Assembly (NCBI RefSeq): GCF_024637375.1
Contig: NZ_JAGXFK010000021.1
Span: 17,528 to 81,527 of the forward strand
DNA from: Sediminimonas sp.
GTDB taxonomy: Bacteria > Pseudomonadota > Alphaproteobacteria > Rhodobacterales > Rhodobacteraceae
Direction: 5' to 3'
DNA: 64,000 bases
The translations under genes and the position numbers were made by a program. Positions 1-8,347 of this stretch are shown piece after piece. Below the pieces are notes generated by a model. The model saw only the letters and a list, made by a program, of their open reading frames with translations. It was not told the origin of the DNA and made no database searches. Every line of letters starts with the position of its first letter. The stretch's first letter is position 1.

Positions 1-36
1 CCGGTGAGGGGAGGGCGCGTTCCGGTGCCGCGCGCC

Positions 37-1317
37 TCAGGCGGCGTTGGTGTTGGCGGCTTTCTTCGCGGTGCTCGGCTTGGGGGCGGGGCTGTTGGCG
101 TCGATGAACTCCAGAACCAGCGGCCGGATGTTGTTGCGCCAGCTCTTGCCGGCAAAGATGCCGTAATGGCCGGCGCCAGGTTCGACGTGGCTGGCTTTTT
201 TCGCGTCCGGCAGGCCGGTGCACAAATCCAGCGCGGCGATGCACTGGCCCGGTGCCGAGATGTCGTCGTTGGTACCTTCGACGGTTTTCACGGCGACATC
301 GGTGATCTTGCCCATGTCCACCTGGTGGCCCTGGACGGTAAAGGCGTTGCGCGCGATCTCGCGGCCCTTGAAGACACGTTCGACGGTCGACAGGTAGAAC
401 TCGGCGGTCATGTCCATCACCGCGAGGTATTCGTCGTAGAACCGGTTGTGCGCGTCGTGGTCCGATGCCTCGCCGCGGGCGACGGCGCTGATCTGTTCGG
501 TAAACGCCTTCTGGTGGCGTTCGCCGTTCATGCCGATGAACGAGGCCAGTTGCAGCAGCCCCGGATAGACCGTGCGCCCGACACCCTTGTAGGTGAAGCC
601 GACGCGCTGGATCATGAGTTCCTCGAGCTGGCCCATGGTCACGCGGGCGCCGAAATCTGTCACTTCGGTGGGGTTGGCGTCGGGGTCGATGGGACCGCCG
701 ATCAGGGTCAGGCTGCGCGGCTGCGCCTTGGGGTCGATCTCGGCCAGGTAGGCGGTTGCCGCCAGCGCCAGGGGCGCCGGCTGACACACCGCGATGACGT
801 GGGTGTCGGGGCCCATCTCGCGCATGAAGTCGACCAGATAGAGCGTGTAATCCTCGACATCGAACTTGCCGCAGCTCACCGGGATGTCGCGGGCATTGTG
901 CCAATCGGTGATGTAGACCTCGCAATCGACCAGCAGGCTTTTTACCGTCGAGCGCAGCAGGGTGGCATAGTGGCCCGACATCGGCGCCACCAGAAGCACC
1001 TTGCGCGGCATCGGTTCGCGCCCCGGTACGGCGAAATGGATCAGGTCGCCGAAGGGTTTCTCGACCACCGTCTCGATATTGACCAGGTGATCCTTGCCAT
1101 CGGCGCAGGTGAAGGTCCGGATACCCCAGTCGGGCTTGGCCACCATGCGTTGAAAGGTGCGTTCGGTCACCTCGCCCCAGGCTGCCATCCAGCTGAATGC
1201 GGGGTTTGGCACGGTGCTGAAAAACGGGTAGGATGCGAATGACAAGGCGGAGGCACCCAGCCATTGGTTCGCATTGCGGAAGGATTCCATCAGATCGTAT
1301 GTCGCCATGTAGCGCAT
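37..1317 (-). CDS. phaZ: Intracellular poly(3-hydroxybutyrate) depolymerase
   Basis: 426 residues, the usual size for class I intracellular PHB depolymerases. It hydrolyses amorphous PHB in cytoplasmic granules to release 3-hydroxybutyrate. The nucleophile is a cysteine in the motif AVCQPAPLAL (Cys178), as in the Ralstonia eutropha PhaZa1 family where Cys replaces the usual lipase serine. A C-terminal GHYGIFAGKSW block carries the probable catalytic His, and NDDISAPGQ the probable Asp. The frame is open upstream, but ATG at 1317 is preferred because AAGGAG lies 7 nt before it. It is divergent from phaC; the shared 105-bp spacer holds a CTGC-N3-GCAG site, so PhaR control of both genes is plausible. 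Function is confident from motif and context. Confidence 0.95.
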   Translation of the reverse strand: MRYMATYDLMESFRNANQWLGASALSFASYPFFSTVPNPAFSWMAAWGEVTERTFQRMVAKPDWGIRTFTCADGKDHLVNIETVVEKPFGDLIHFAVPGREPMPRKVLLVAPMSGHYATLLRSTVKSLLVDCEVYITDWHNARDIPVSCGKFDVEDYTLYLVDFMREMGPDTHVIAVCQPAPLALAATAYLAEIDPKAQPRSLTLIGGPIDPDANPTEVTDFGARVTMGQLEELMIQRVGFTYKGVGRTVYPGLLQLASFIGMNGERHQKAFTEQISAVARGEASDHDAHNRFYDEYLAVMDMTAEFYLSTVERVFKGREIARNAFTVQGHQVDMGKITDVAVKTVEGTNDDISAPGQCIAALDLCTGLPDAKKASHVEPGAGHYGIFAGKSWRNNIRPLVLEFIDANSPAPKPSTAKKAANTNAA

Positions 1318-1384
1318 CGTGCGTCTCCTTTGGTGTCCGGGGCGGCCCCGATGGCATGCCGCTTGCCCCGGCCCACGGCATTTA

Positions 1385-1400
1385 TGCTGCTTTGCAGCGA
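1385..1400. promoter_or_regulatory. Probable PhaR operator between phaZ and phaC
   Basis: The inverted repeat CTGC-TTT-GCAG lies at 1387-1397 between the divergent phaZ and phaC start codons, 26 bp before the phaC ATG. It fits the TGC-rich CTGC-N3-GCAG operator described for PhaR in Rhodobacter and Paracoccus. The matching, longer site upstream of the phasin gene supports it. Binding is inferred from sequence only. Confidence 0.65.
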
Positions 1401-1422
1401 AGAATAGGGGTAAAACTTTAAT

Positions 1423-3216
1423 ATGACAACCAACGACGACGTCGCGAAGGAAAACCTGGAGCGGTTGAACGCCAATCTGGCCCGTGTCGAGGAACTGTCG
1501 CAGCGCCTGGTCCATGCCCTGACGGCGCGACAGGGGGTCAGCCCGGCGCTCAGCGGCCCCGACAGCGACGTGTTCCTCAAGGCCGGCGCGGCGTATTGGT
1601 CCGAGATGATGCGCGACCCGGCGCGCATGTTCGAGCATCAGGTCGAATACTGGAGCAAGTCGGTGAAACATTTCATCGAGGCGCAGCAGGCAATCGCGCA
1701 GGGCGGGCTGGAGGCGCCCGAGGACGAAACCCCCGACGATCCGCGCTTTGTCAATCCGCTGTGGCGCACGCATCCCTATTTCAACTTCGTCAAGCAACAG
1801 TACCTGCTGAACGCGCAGGCGGTGGAGCAGGCGGTGGCCGATGCGCAGGAGCTCGACCCGGTCGAGCGCAAGCGGCTGGAGTATTTCTCGCGCCAGATCA
1901 TCGACATGATGTCGCCGACCAATTTCCTTGGCACCAACCCCGACGCGCTGGAACGCGCGGTCGAGACCGACGGCGAAAGCCTGGTGCGCGGGCTGGAAAA
2001 CCTGGTGTCTGACCTAGAGGCCAACGACGGCGAACTGCTGGTGCGGCTGTCGAGTCCGGATGCCTTCAAGCTGGGCGAGAACATTGCCACCACGCCGGGG
2101 CAGGTGGTTTATCGCAACGACATGATGGAACTGATCCAGTATGCGCCCGCGACCGAAAAGGTGCACGCCACGCCGCTGATCATCTTTCCGCCCTGGATCA
2201 ACAAGTTCTACATCCTCGACCTGAAAGACCGGAACAGCCTGATCAAGTGGATCACCGAGCAGGGGTTCACGCTGTTCGTGGTCAGCTGGGTCAACCCCGA
2301 CGAAAGCTATGCCGATATCGGGCTGGAGGATTACATGGAGCGCGGCTACCTGGCGGCGCTGCGCGAGGTCAAGGCGATCACCGGCGAAAGCCGGGTCAAC
2401 GCGGTTGGGTACTGCATCGGCGGCACCACGCTGGCGATGGTGCTGTCGCTGCTCAAGCACCGCGGCGACGACTCGGTCAAGTCGGCGAGCTTCTTCACCA
2501 CGCTGACCGATTTTTCCGACCAGGGCGAGTTTACGCCGTTCCTTCAGGACGATTTCATCGACCCGATCGAGGCCGAGCTGGCCGAGCGCGGCATCCTGCG
2601 GTCGTTCATCATGTCGCGCACCTTTTCGTTCTTGCGCTCGAACGACCTGATCTACCGCCCGGCGATCCGCAGCTACATGCTGGGCGAGGCGCCGCCGGCC
2701 TTCGACCTGCTGTACTGGAACGGTGATGGCACCAACCTGCCGGGGCGCATGACCATGCAGTACCTGCGCCAGCTTTGCCAGCGCAACGAATTCGCCGATG
2801 GCGGGATCGAGCTGTTGGATGAACGTCTTCACCTTGGCGACATCAACCTGCCGGTGTGCGTCGTGGCCTGCCAGACCGATCACATCGCCGCGTGGAAGGA
2901 CAGCTACCGCGGCATGCAGCAGATGAAATCGCGCAGCCGCACGTTCATCCTGTCGGAATCGGGGCATATCGCGGGTATCGTGAACCCGCCCAGCAAGAAG
3001 AAGTACGGCCACTATACCAACACCGCGCTGAGCCTGCCGGCCGAGAAATGGCTGGAGGGCGCCACCTACCACGAAGGCAGTTGGTGGCCGCGCTGGGGCA
3101 AGTGGCTGGCGAAACGCTCGGGCGGCATAGTGCCCGCGCGCACGCCGGGCGATTCGGAGCACCCGCCGCTCGCACCGGCGCCGGGGCGCTATGTCGATCG
3201 CGCGTTAAACGACTGA
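1423..3216 (+). CDS. phaC: Class I poly(3-hydroxyalkanoate) synthase
   Basis: 597 residues, close to the ~590 of class I synthases. It polymerises (R)-3-hydroxybutyryl-CoA on the granule surface. The lipase-like box GYCIGG places the nucleophile at Cys331; QTDHIAAW gives Asp486 and SGHIAGIVNPP gives His515, matching the known Cys-Asp-His triad in order and spacing. The N-terminal ~100 residues are the variable domain expected for this class. No partner phaE or phaR-type subunit lies beside it, which agrees with class I. It is divergent from phaZ and followed by the phasin and PhaR genes. Confidence 0.97.
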   Translation: MTTNDDVAKENLERLNANLARVEELSQRLVHALTARQGVSPALSGPDSDVFLKAGAAYWSEMMRDPARMFEHQVEYWSKSVKHFIEAQQAIAQGGLEAPEDETPDDPRFVNPLWRTHPYFNFVKQQYLLNAQAVEQAVADAQELDPVERKRLEYFSRQIIDMMSPTNFLGTNPDALERAVETDGESLVRGLENLVSDLEANDGELLVRLSSPDAFKLGENIATTPGQVVYRNDMMELIQYAPATEKVHATPLIIFPPWINKFYILDLKDRNSLIKWITEQGFTLFVVSWVNPDESYADIGLEDYMERGYLAALREVKAITGESRVNAVGYCIGGTTLAMVLSLLKHRGDDSVKSASFFTTLTDFSDQGEFTPFLQDDFIDPIEAELAERGILRSFIMSRTFSFLRSNDLIYRPAIRSYMLGEAPPAFDLLYWNGDGTNLPGRMTMQYLRQLCQRNEFADGGIELLDERLHLGDINLPVCVVACQTDHIAAWKDSYRGMQQMKSRSRTFILSESGHIAGIVNPPSKKKYGHYTNTALSLPAEKWLEGATYHEGSWWPRWGKWLAKRSGGIVPARTPGDSEHPPLAPAPGRYVDRALND

Positions 3217-3267
3217 TTCCAAATTGTTTTGGAAATTATCGCTGCATCGCGGCATAAATTCCTTGAA

Positions 3268-3284
3268 ATGCTGCGTCGCAGCAT
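3268..3284. promoter_or_regulatory. Probable PhaR operator upstream of phasin gene
   Basis: A perfect 17-bp inverted repeat, ATGCTGC-GTC-GCAGCAT, contains the CTGC-N3-GCAG core at 3271-3281. It lies 69 bp before the phasin start codon. PhaR of related bacteria represses the phasin gene from such TGC-rich sites and is released by binding PHB. Binding here is inferred from sequence and gene order. Confidence 0.75.
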
Positions 3285-3352
3285 GCATATTGTGTTCAGA
3301 ACAACAAAGGCGGGGCGCTCCCTCCCCGCAGGCTCAGAAAAGGATTTGAGAC

Positions 3353-3811
3353 ATGACCAAGGCAAATGACATGACCGACATGACCGCCATGATGAAGGAC
3401 ATGATGGGCGCATTCCCCGTCGACACCAAGGCGATGGAAAACGCGTTCAAGAACCAGGCGACGCTGAACGAAAAGCTGTCCGGCGTGGCGCTGGATGCGG
3501 TTGGGAAGTCCTCGGAAATCTCCAGCAAGTGGACCAAGGACACTCTGGCCAAGATGGCCGACATGAGCAAGGCCAAGACCGATCCGGCCGACTATGCCAA
3601 GTCGATGACCGATTTCGCCTCGGCGCAGGCCGAAGTCGCCGCCGAGAACATGGCCGCCTTCGCCGAAGTCGCGAAGAAGGTTCAGATGGACACGGTCGAG
3701 CTGATGATGGCTGCCGGCAAGGACATGGGCGAAGAAGCCCAGTCGGCCATGCAGAAGGCCACCAAGGAGGCGAGCACCGCCGCCAAGAAGGCCACCGCAC
3801 AGGCCAAGTAA
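3353..3811 (+). CDS. phaP: Phasin, PHB granule-associated protein
   Basis: 152 residues rich in Ala, Lys, Met and Asp with no predicted membrane segment, typical of the amphipathic helical phasins that coat PHB granules and control their number and size. The middle (about residues 30-120) shows the phasin-type helical pattern with repeated AEVAAENMAAFAEVAKK-like heptads; the C-terminus is an Ala/Lys tail. AAAGGA precedes the ATG at a suitable distance. It sits between phaC and phaR, downstream of a 17-bp palindromic operator, and is followed by a strong terminator, so it is probably transcribed mainly on its own as an abundant short mRNA. Confidence 0.93.
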   Translation: MTKANDMTDMTAMMKDMMGAFPVDTKAMENAFKNQATLNEKLSGVALDAVGKSSEISSKWTKDTLAKMADMSKAKTDPADYAKSMTDFASAQAEVAAENMAAFAEVAKKVQMDTVELMMAAGKDMGEEAQSAMQKATKEASTAAKKATAQAK

Positions 3812-3848
3812 GCGCGACGCATCGACTTCCTCCCTGTCGATGTCATCG

Positions 3849-3874
3849 GGGCGGGCTGCCAAGCCCGCCCTTTC
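3849..3874 (+). terminator. Rho-independent terminator after phasin gene
   Basis: A perfect 9-bp stem (3849-3857 with 3862-3870, GGGCGGGCT paired with AGCCCGCCC), 4-nt loop GCCA, followed by TTTC and then AATTTG. It lies 38 nt past the phasin stop codon and before phaR. Confidence 0.8.
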
Positions 3875-3930
3875 AATTTGTCGGCACCTGCCCTAGGATT
3901 GCTGCACTGCTGCATCTGGGAGGATCGCCC

Positions 3931-4485
3931 GTGGCCGACGACGCCAAACCGCTTCTGATCAAACGCTACGCGAGCCGCCGGCTCTACAACACCGAAACCA
4001 GCGATTACGTCACGCTGGAGGATATCGCGCGGTTCATCCGCGAGGGCCGCGAGGTGCAGATCGTCGATCTGAAATCCGGCGACGACCTGACCCGTCAATA
4101 CCTGCTCCAGATCATTGCCGAACACGAAAGCCGCGGCGAAAGCGTGCTGCCGGTCAACGTGCTCAACGACCTGGTGCGCAGCTATACCAGCCAGGCCGGG
4201 TCGATCGTGCCGCAGTTCCTGCAAATGTCGTTCGACATGCTGCGCGATGGCCAGAGCCAGATGATGGAGAAAATGGTCAAGGCGAACCCGATGGCCAAGA
4301 TGCCCGGGTTCGAGGCGATGCAGGCCCAGCAGGAGGCGTTCCTCAAGGCGATGACCAGCGGCGTGGCCGGCAGTACCGGGCCTTCGGGTGGCGGGTCCGA
4401 GGCGGACGGCGGCGAAGAGGATCTCGACGAGATCAAGCGCCAACTGGCCGAATTGCAAGACAAGCTGTCAAAGATGAACAAGTAG
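3931..4485 (+). CDS. phaR: PHB-responsive transcriptional repressor PhaR
   Basis: 184 residues from a GTG start preceded by GGGAGG. The N-terminal block KRYASRRLYNTETSDYVTLE is the signature of the PHB/PHA accumulation regulator DNA-binding domain (about residues 8-70). It is followed by the PHB-binding accumulation domain (about 70-125), a Gly/Ser/Glu linker and a C-terminal coiled-coil-like helix ending in KLSKMNK. PhaR represses phaP and itself and dissociates on binding nascent PHB granules. A TGC-rich sequence at about 3901-3916 just upstream is an imperfect version of its operator, consistent with autoregulation. The frame extends further upstream through phaP, but the GTG has the only good ribosome binding site. 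Confidence 0.93.
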   Translation: MADDAKPLLIKRYASRRLYNTETSDYVTLEDIARFIREGREVQIVDLKSGDDLTRQYLLQIIAEHESRGESVLPVNVLNDLVRSYTSQAGSIVPQFLQMSFDMLRDGQSQMMEKMVKANPMAKMPGFEAMQAQQEAFLKAMTSGVAGSTGPSGGGSEADGGEEDLDEIKRQLAELQDKLSKMNK

Positions 4486-4491
4486 GCCGCG

Positions 4492-5469
4492 ATGGTCGAT
4501 AGCCCCGGCCGGATAACCCTCTGGGGGATTGAGGTGTTCGTCGCCACGGCGGAGGAGGGCAGCATCTCGGCCGCGGCGCGGCGTCTGGGGGCCAGCCCCT
4601 CGGCGGTCAGTCAGCAATTGACCAACCTCGAAGGCGCGATCGGCGCGGCGCTTCTGGTGCGCAACGCCCGGCCGGTGGTGCTGACCCCGGCCGGAGAGCT
4701 GTTTCGCCGTCGCGCCGGCACCATCCTCAACGAGGCGGCGCTGGCGCGCAGCGAACTGGCGATGACCGACATGACGGCGCTGACCCGGTTCCGGCTGGGC
4801 ATGATCGAGGATTTCGAGGCCGACGTGACGCCGCAGTTGCTGACCGGGCTGGCGCACGAGATGAGTCACTGCCAGTTTTTGCTGGAGACCGGGGCAAGCC
4901 ACCATTTGCACGACCAACTCGATGCCCGCGCGCTTGACGTTGCGGTGGCCGCCGAGATGGGCGCGATCCCCGACTGGGCCGAGCAGCACCCGCTGCTGAG
5001 CGAGGGATTCGTGGTGGCGGCGCCGCGCGGTACCCTGGGCGAACTGGCCCTTGACCATGCGGGCGTTCTGGACCGGCTGCGGGCGATGCCGCTGGTGCAA
5101 TACAGCAGTCGCCATTACATGGGCCGGCAGATCGCTGCGCATCTGGCGCGGCAGGATCTGCGCCTGTCGCACCGGTTCGAACTGGACAGCTACCACGCCA
5201 TCCTGGCGCTGGTGGCCCAGGGCGCGGGCTGGACCATCCTGACGCCGCTGGCGCTGATGCGCGCGCGGCGCTTCGCCGGCAGCCTCGACGTGGCGGAGCT
5301 GCCCTTCGCGTCGCTGGAGCGGACGATCTCGTTGACCGCGCGGCGCGGGGAGCTGGGCGACATGCCGGCCCACCTGGCGGCGCTGATCAAGCCGCTGTTG
5401 CAAGAGGCGGTTGTGACCCCGGCGATTGCGGCGCACCCGTTCATGGCGGCGCACCTGCGGGTGCTCTGA
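4492..5469 (+). CDS. LysR family transcriptional regulator
   Basis: 325 residues. Residues ~8-67 form the LysR winged helix-turn-helix (EGSISAAARRLGASPSAVSQ), followed by a linker helix and a LysR substrate-binding domain to the C-terminus. It begins only 6 nt after the phaR stop codon, so it is probably co-transcribed with phaR. The effector and targets cannot be read from sequence. The tight linkage to phaR suggests a role connected with carbon storage or with the convergent aminotransferase/polyamine cluster, but that is inference. Confidence 0.85.
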   Translation: MVDSPGRITLWGIEVFVATAEEGSISAAARRLGASPSAVSQQLTNLEGAIGAALLVRNARPVVLTPAGELFRRRAGTILNEAALARSELAMTDMTALTRFRLGMIEDFEADVTPQLLTGLAHEMSHCQFLLETGASHHLHDQLDARALDVAVAAEMGAIPDWAEQHPLLSEGFVVAAPRGTLGELALDHAGVLDRLRAMPLVQYSSRHYMGRQIAAHLARQDLRLSHRFELDSYHAILALVAQGAGWTILTPLALMRARRFAGSLDVAELPFASLERTISLTARRGELGDMPAHLAALIKPLLQEAVVTPAIAAHPFMAAHLRVL

Positions 5470-5575
5470 CGCAGGTCAGGAAAAGGCCGGATCGGGCGCG
5501 CCCCGTCGCTGGCGCGGCGGGCGGCGCGTTGCAAGCTCACGCCAGGGCCCTCTATCGGGCGCGCCTTGCCCGCGA

Positions 5576-6793
5576 TCAGGTGCCGTAGCCGCGGATGTTG
5601 CCCATCACGTCCTGCGCGGCGCGCACCAGCGCTTCGGCGATCACGTCAAGTTCGGGCAGTTGCAGCCGCGCCGGCAGGCGGGTGTCGCAGGCCCGCATCA
5701 GCATCTGGCGGGTGCGCGGCAACTCGGGCAACTCGCCCAGGAACTGCCAGTTCCAGAACGCGCGCGCGTTGTCGGCGCTCAGCCCGAAAACCTGCACCTT
5801 GACGCCGCGTTCGGCCGCGGCGCGCGAGAACGCCTCGACTTGGTCCTGTGCCATGCCCACAAGGTTGAACTGGATGGAATCGGGGGCGCGTTCCTCCGGG
5901 TCCAGCTTGGCCGGCACCTCGATCCAGGGCGACAGGTTCAGCCGTTCGGCGACGTAGTCATGGTTGCGCCGCCCGTCGGCGATGCGGCGGGGCAGTTCGG
6001 GTATCTGCGGGCGCAGCAACGCGGCGCTGAGATTGCCCATCCGCAGGTTGTATAGCGGCAGGCGGTTCTGCCACCGAGCAAAAGCCTCGTGCAGCGCCTG
6101 CGCGTCTTCTTCGGTGGCGGCCATGTGCTTTGACCAGTTGTGCTCATAGGCGCCCGACATGATCACCGCGCGGGCCATGATGTCGGCATCGTCGGTGATC
6201 ATCATGCCGCCTTCGCCGGAATTGAGCAGCTTGTAGCTCTGGAAGCTGAAGCAGCCCACGCGCCCGATGGTGCCGATGCGCTGGCCGTGCCAGGTGGTGC
6301 CCAGCGAATGCGCCGCGTCCTCGATCACCGGCACGCCGCGGGTCTCGGCCAGGGCCATGATCGCGTCCATGTCCGAGGTGTGGCCGCGCATGTGGCTGAT
6401 GATGACGGCGTCGATGCTGTGGTCGAGCCGTTTGGCGAAGTCGTCGATGTCGATGCGGTAGTTGTCGCCCACCTCGCACAGCACCGGCGTGCAATCGGCG
6501 TGCACGACGGCCGAGGGCACGGCGGCGAAGGTGAACGCGGGAACCAGCACCCGCGCGCCGCGCGGCAGATCAAGCGCCTTGAGCGACAGGAACAACGCCG
6601 CCGAGCAACTGCTGACCGCAAGCGCGTAGCCGCTGCCAAGCGCGTCGGCGAATTCGCGTTCCAGCAGCGACACCGGCGCATCCTGCGGCGCGGTGTAGCG
6701 GAACAGATCGCCGGTCTGCAAGAGCCGCTCGATCTCTTCTCGGGCGGCGGCGGGGATCGGCTCGGCATCGTAGACATTGGGCGGCAGGGACAT
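5576..6793 (-). CDS. DegT/DnrJ/EryC1/StrS family PLP-dependent aminotransferase
   Basis: 405 residues. It carries the family hallmarks: the internal aldimine lysine Lys188 in FQSYKLLNSGEGG, preceded by VIEDAAHSLG. Most members transaminate keto-sugar nucleotides, using glutamate as donor, in cell-surface sugar or antibiotic-sugar synthesis. No sugar-nucleotide genes are nearby; it is instead the last gene on the strand after the polyamine/gamma-glutamyl cluster, 135 bp downstream of the PuuB-like gene. ATG at 6793 is chosen as the point where homology-like sequence begins (MSLPPN), with AGGAAA about 14 nt upstream. The substrate is unknown. Confidence 0.85.
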   Translation of the reverse strand: MSLPPNVYDAEPIPAAAREEIERLLQTGDLFRYTAPQDAPVSLLEREFADALGSGYALAVSSCSAALFLSLKALDLPRGARVLVPAFTFAAVPSAVVHADCTPVLCEVGDNYRIDIDDFAKRLDHSIDAVIISHMRGHTSDMDAIMALAETRGVPVIEDAAHSLGTTWHGQRIGTIGRVGCFSFQSYKLLNSGEGGMMITDDADIMARAVIMSGAYEHNWSKHMAATEEDAQALHEAFARWQNRLPLYNLRMGNLSAALLRPQIPELPRRIADGRRNHDYVAERLNLSPWIEVPAKLDPEERAPDSIQFNLVGMAQDQVEAFSRAAAERGVKVQVFGLSADNARAFWNWQFLGELPELPRTRQMLMRACDTRLPARLQLPELDVIAEALVRAAQDVMGNIRGYGT

Positions 6794-6928
6794 CGGGATT
6801 TCGGCTTTCCTGAAATTTCCTTTCCGATTTCCTAAACGAACCGAACCGAAAAGCAAAGCCCCCGGCGCCCGCGAGGGGCGCGGCGATAAGTCCCGTGGCA
6901 AGCGGAGGTGCGGCGCGCGCGGCGTGTG

Positions 6929-8233
6929 CTAAAGGCCCAGCCGGTCGCGCAGGGCAAACCAGCTCATCGCCAGCGTCAGCAGCGGTGTGCGCATGGCCGC
7001 CCCGCCGGGAAACGGCGTGTGCGGCAGGCGTGCCATGGTGTCGAAGCCCTCGGCCTGTCCGGCGATGGCCTGCGCCATCAGCATACCGGCATGGGTGGCG
7101 GTTCCCACCCCGTGCCCCGAATAACCCGAGGCCGACAGGATGTTGGGCGCCAGCCGCACCAGATAGGGCAGCCGCTTCATGGTGATGGCCAGGGTGCCGC
7201 CCCAGGCGTGGTCGATTCCCACGTCGCGCAGATGCGGGAAGATCTGGCACATCGGCTTGCGCACCAGCGCGGCGATATCGCGCGGGAAACGGTAGCCATA
7301 GCTTTCGCCGCCGCCGAACAGCAACCGGCCATCGTGGCTGAGGCGGAAATAGTTGATCACGAACTTGGTGTCGGCGACGGCGACGTCGCGGGTCAGCACG
7401 CGGGCGGTCTCGGCACCCAACGGTTCGGTCGCGGCGATGAAATTGTTGATCGGCATTACCCGGCGCGCCACTTGCGCATCCAGCCCGCCGAGGTAGCCGT
7501 TGCAGGCCAGGATCAGGTGGTCGGCTTGTACCCGTCCCGTTTCGGTGTGCACCACCGGCTGCGCACCATGGTCGAGCGCGCGCACCTCGCTGCGCTCGAA
7601 GATGCGCACGCCGGCGTCACGGGCCGCGCGTGCCAGCCCCAGAGCGTAGGCCAGCGGATGCAGATGCGCCGCGCCGTGGTCGAGCGTGCCGCCGTGATAG
7701 GCCGGCGAGGGGCACAGCGCGGCGAACTCTTCGGCGTCGAGCTTTTCCACCTGGTCATAGCCGTAGCGGCTGTTGAGGTGGTCGGCGTGGGCGTGCTCGG
7801 CGGCCATTTCGCGGCGGGTGAAACAGGCATGCGCCACGCCCGGTTTCAGGTGGCAGTCGATGGCGTGGCGGTCGATCAGGCCCTTGACCAGATCCTTGGC
7901 CTCTTCGGCCTGTTGCCACAGCCGCATCGCGTCTTCGGGGCCTACGAGACGTTCCAGCGCGTCCTGTTCGACGCGCTGGCCGCTGCCCAGTTGCCCGCCA
8001 TTGCGCCCCGAGGCGCCGAAGCCCACGCGGTGCGCATCGAGCAGAACGACATCAAAGCCCGCCTCGGCCAAGTGAAGCGCCGCCGACAGCCCCGTGTAAC
8101 CGGCGCCTACCACGCAGACATCGGCGCGCGTGTCGCCGTGTAGCGGCTCGAACGGCGGCAGCGGCGTGGTGGTGGCGGCATACCAGCTATCGGGGTAGGT
8201 GCCGGGGCGGTCGTTGGCGTGGAGCAGGTTCAT
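6929..8233 (-). CDS. puuB: FAD-dependent oxidoreductase, gamma-glutamylputrescine oxidase-like
   Basis: 434 residues of the DAO (D-amino-acid oxidase-like) fold. The FAD dinucleotide-binding GxGxxG is at residues 43-48 (VVGAGYTGL), followed by the GFGASGRNGGQ motif typical of PuuB/OrdL proteins. PuuB oxidises gamma-glutamylputrescine to gamma-glutamyl-aminobutyraldehyde. It lies downstream of two glutamine-synthetase-like ligases, an amidotransferase and an ABC importer, which matches a gamma-glutamylated amine route. The exact amine substrate is inferred from context; other DAO family oxidases look similar. Confidence 0.85.
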   Translation of the reverse strand: MNLLHANDRPGTYPDSWYAATTTPLPPFEPLHGDTRADVCVVGAGYTGLSAALHLAEAGFDVVLLDAHRVGFGASGRNGGQLGSGQRVEQDALERLVGPEDAMRLWQQAEEAKDLVKGLIDRHAIDCHLKPGVAHACFTRREMAAEHAHADHLNSRYGYDQVEKLDAEEFAALCPSPAYHGGTLDHGAAHLHPLAYALGLARAARDAGVRIFERSEVRALDHGAQPVVHTETGRVQADHLILACNGYLGGLDAQVARRVMPINNFIAATEPLGAETARVLTRDVAVADTKFVINYFRLSHDGRLLFGGGESYGYRFPRDIAALVRKPMCQIFPHLRDVGIDHAWGGTLAITMKRLPYLVRLAPNILSASGYSGHGVGTATHAGMLMAQAIAGQAEGFDTMARLPHTPFPGGAAMRTPLLTLAMSWFALRDRLGL

Positions 8234-8263
8234 GCGGCTGGTCTTTCGAGGTTCGGGCGATGG

Positions 8264-8328
8264 TGGGGGCGCTGCCCCCGCCGCGCGTGCCGCGCGACTC
8301 CCCCGGGATATTTGTGGCCAGAAGAAAC
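8264..8328 (+). repeat. Dispersed intergenic repeat, family 1, copy A
   Basis: A GGGGGC-GCT-GCCCCC hairpin followed by CCCCCGGGATATTT and an A/G-rich tail ending AGAAGAAAC. Two relatives occur at 36311-36362 (minus) and 52226-52255. It fills most of the 114-bp gap between the PuuB-like gene and the upstream ligase gene. The pattern resembles short repeats that I recall in many Rhodobacteraceae intergenic regions; function unknown. Confidence 0.5.
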
Positions 8329-8347
8329 GCCGGCGGCGAGGAGAGGA

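Noticed and set aside
4..1242. Long open frame on the plus strand opposite phaZ
   Set aside because: Antisense to a clear PHB depolymerase; composition is a high-GC shadow with no protein motifs.
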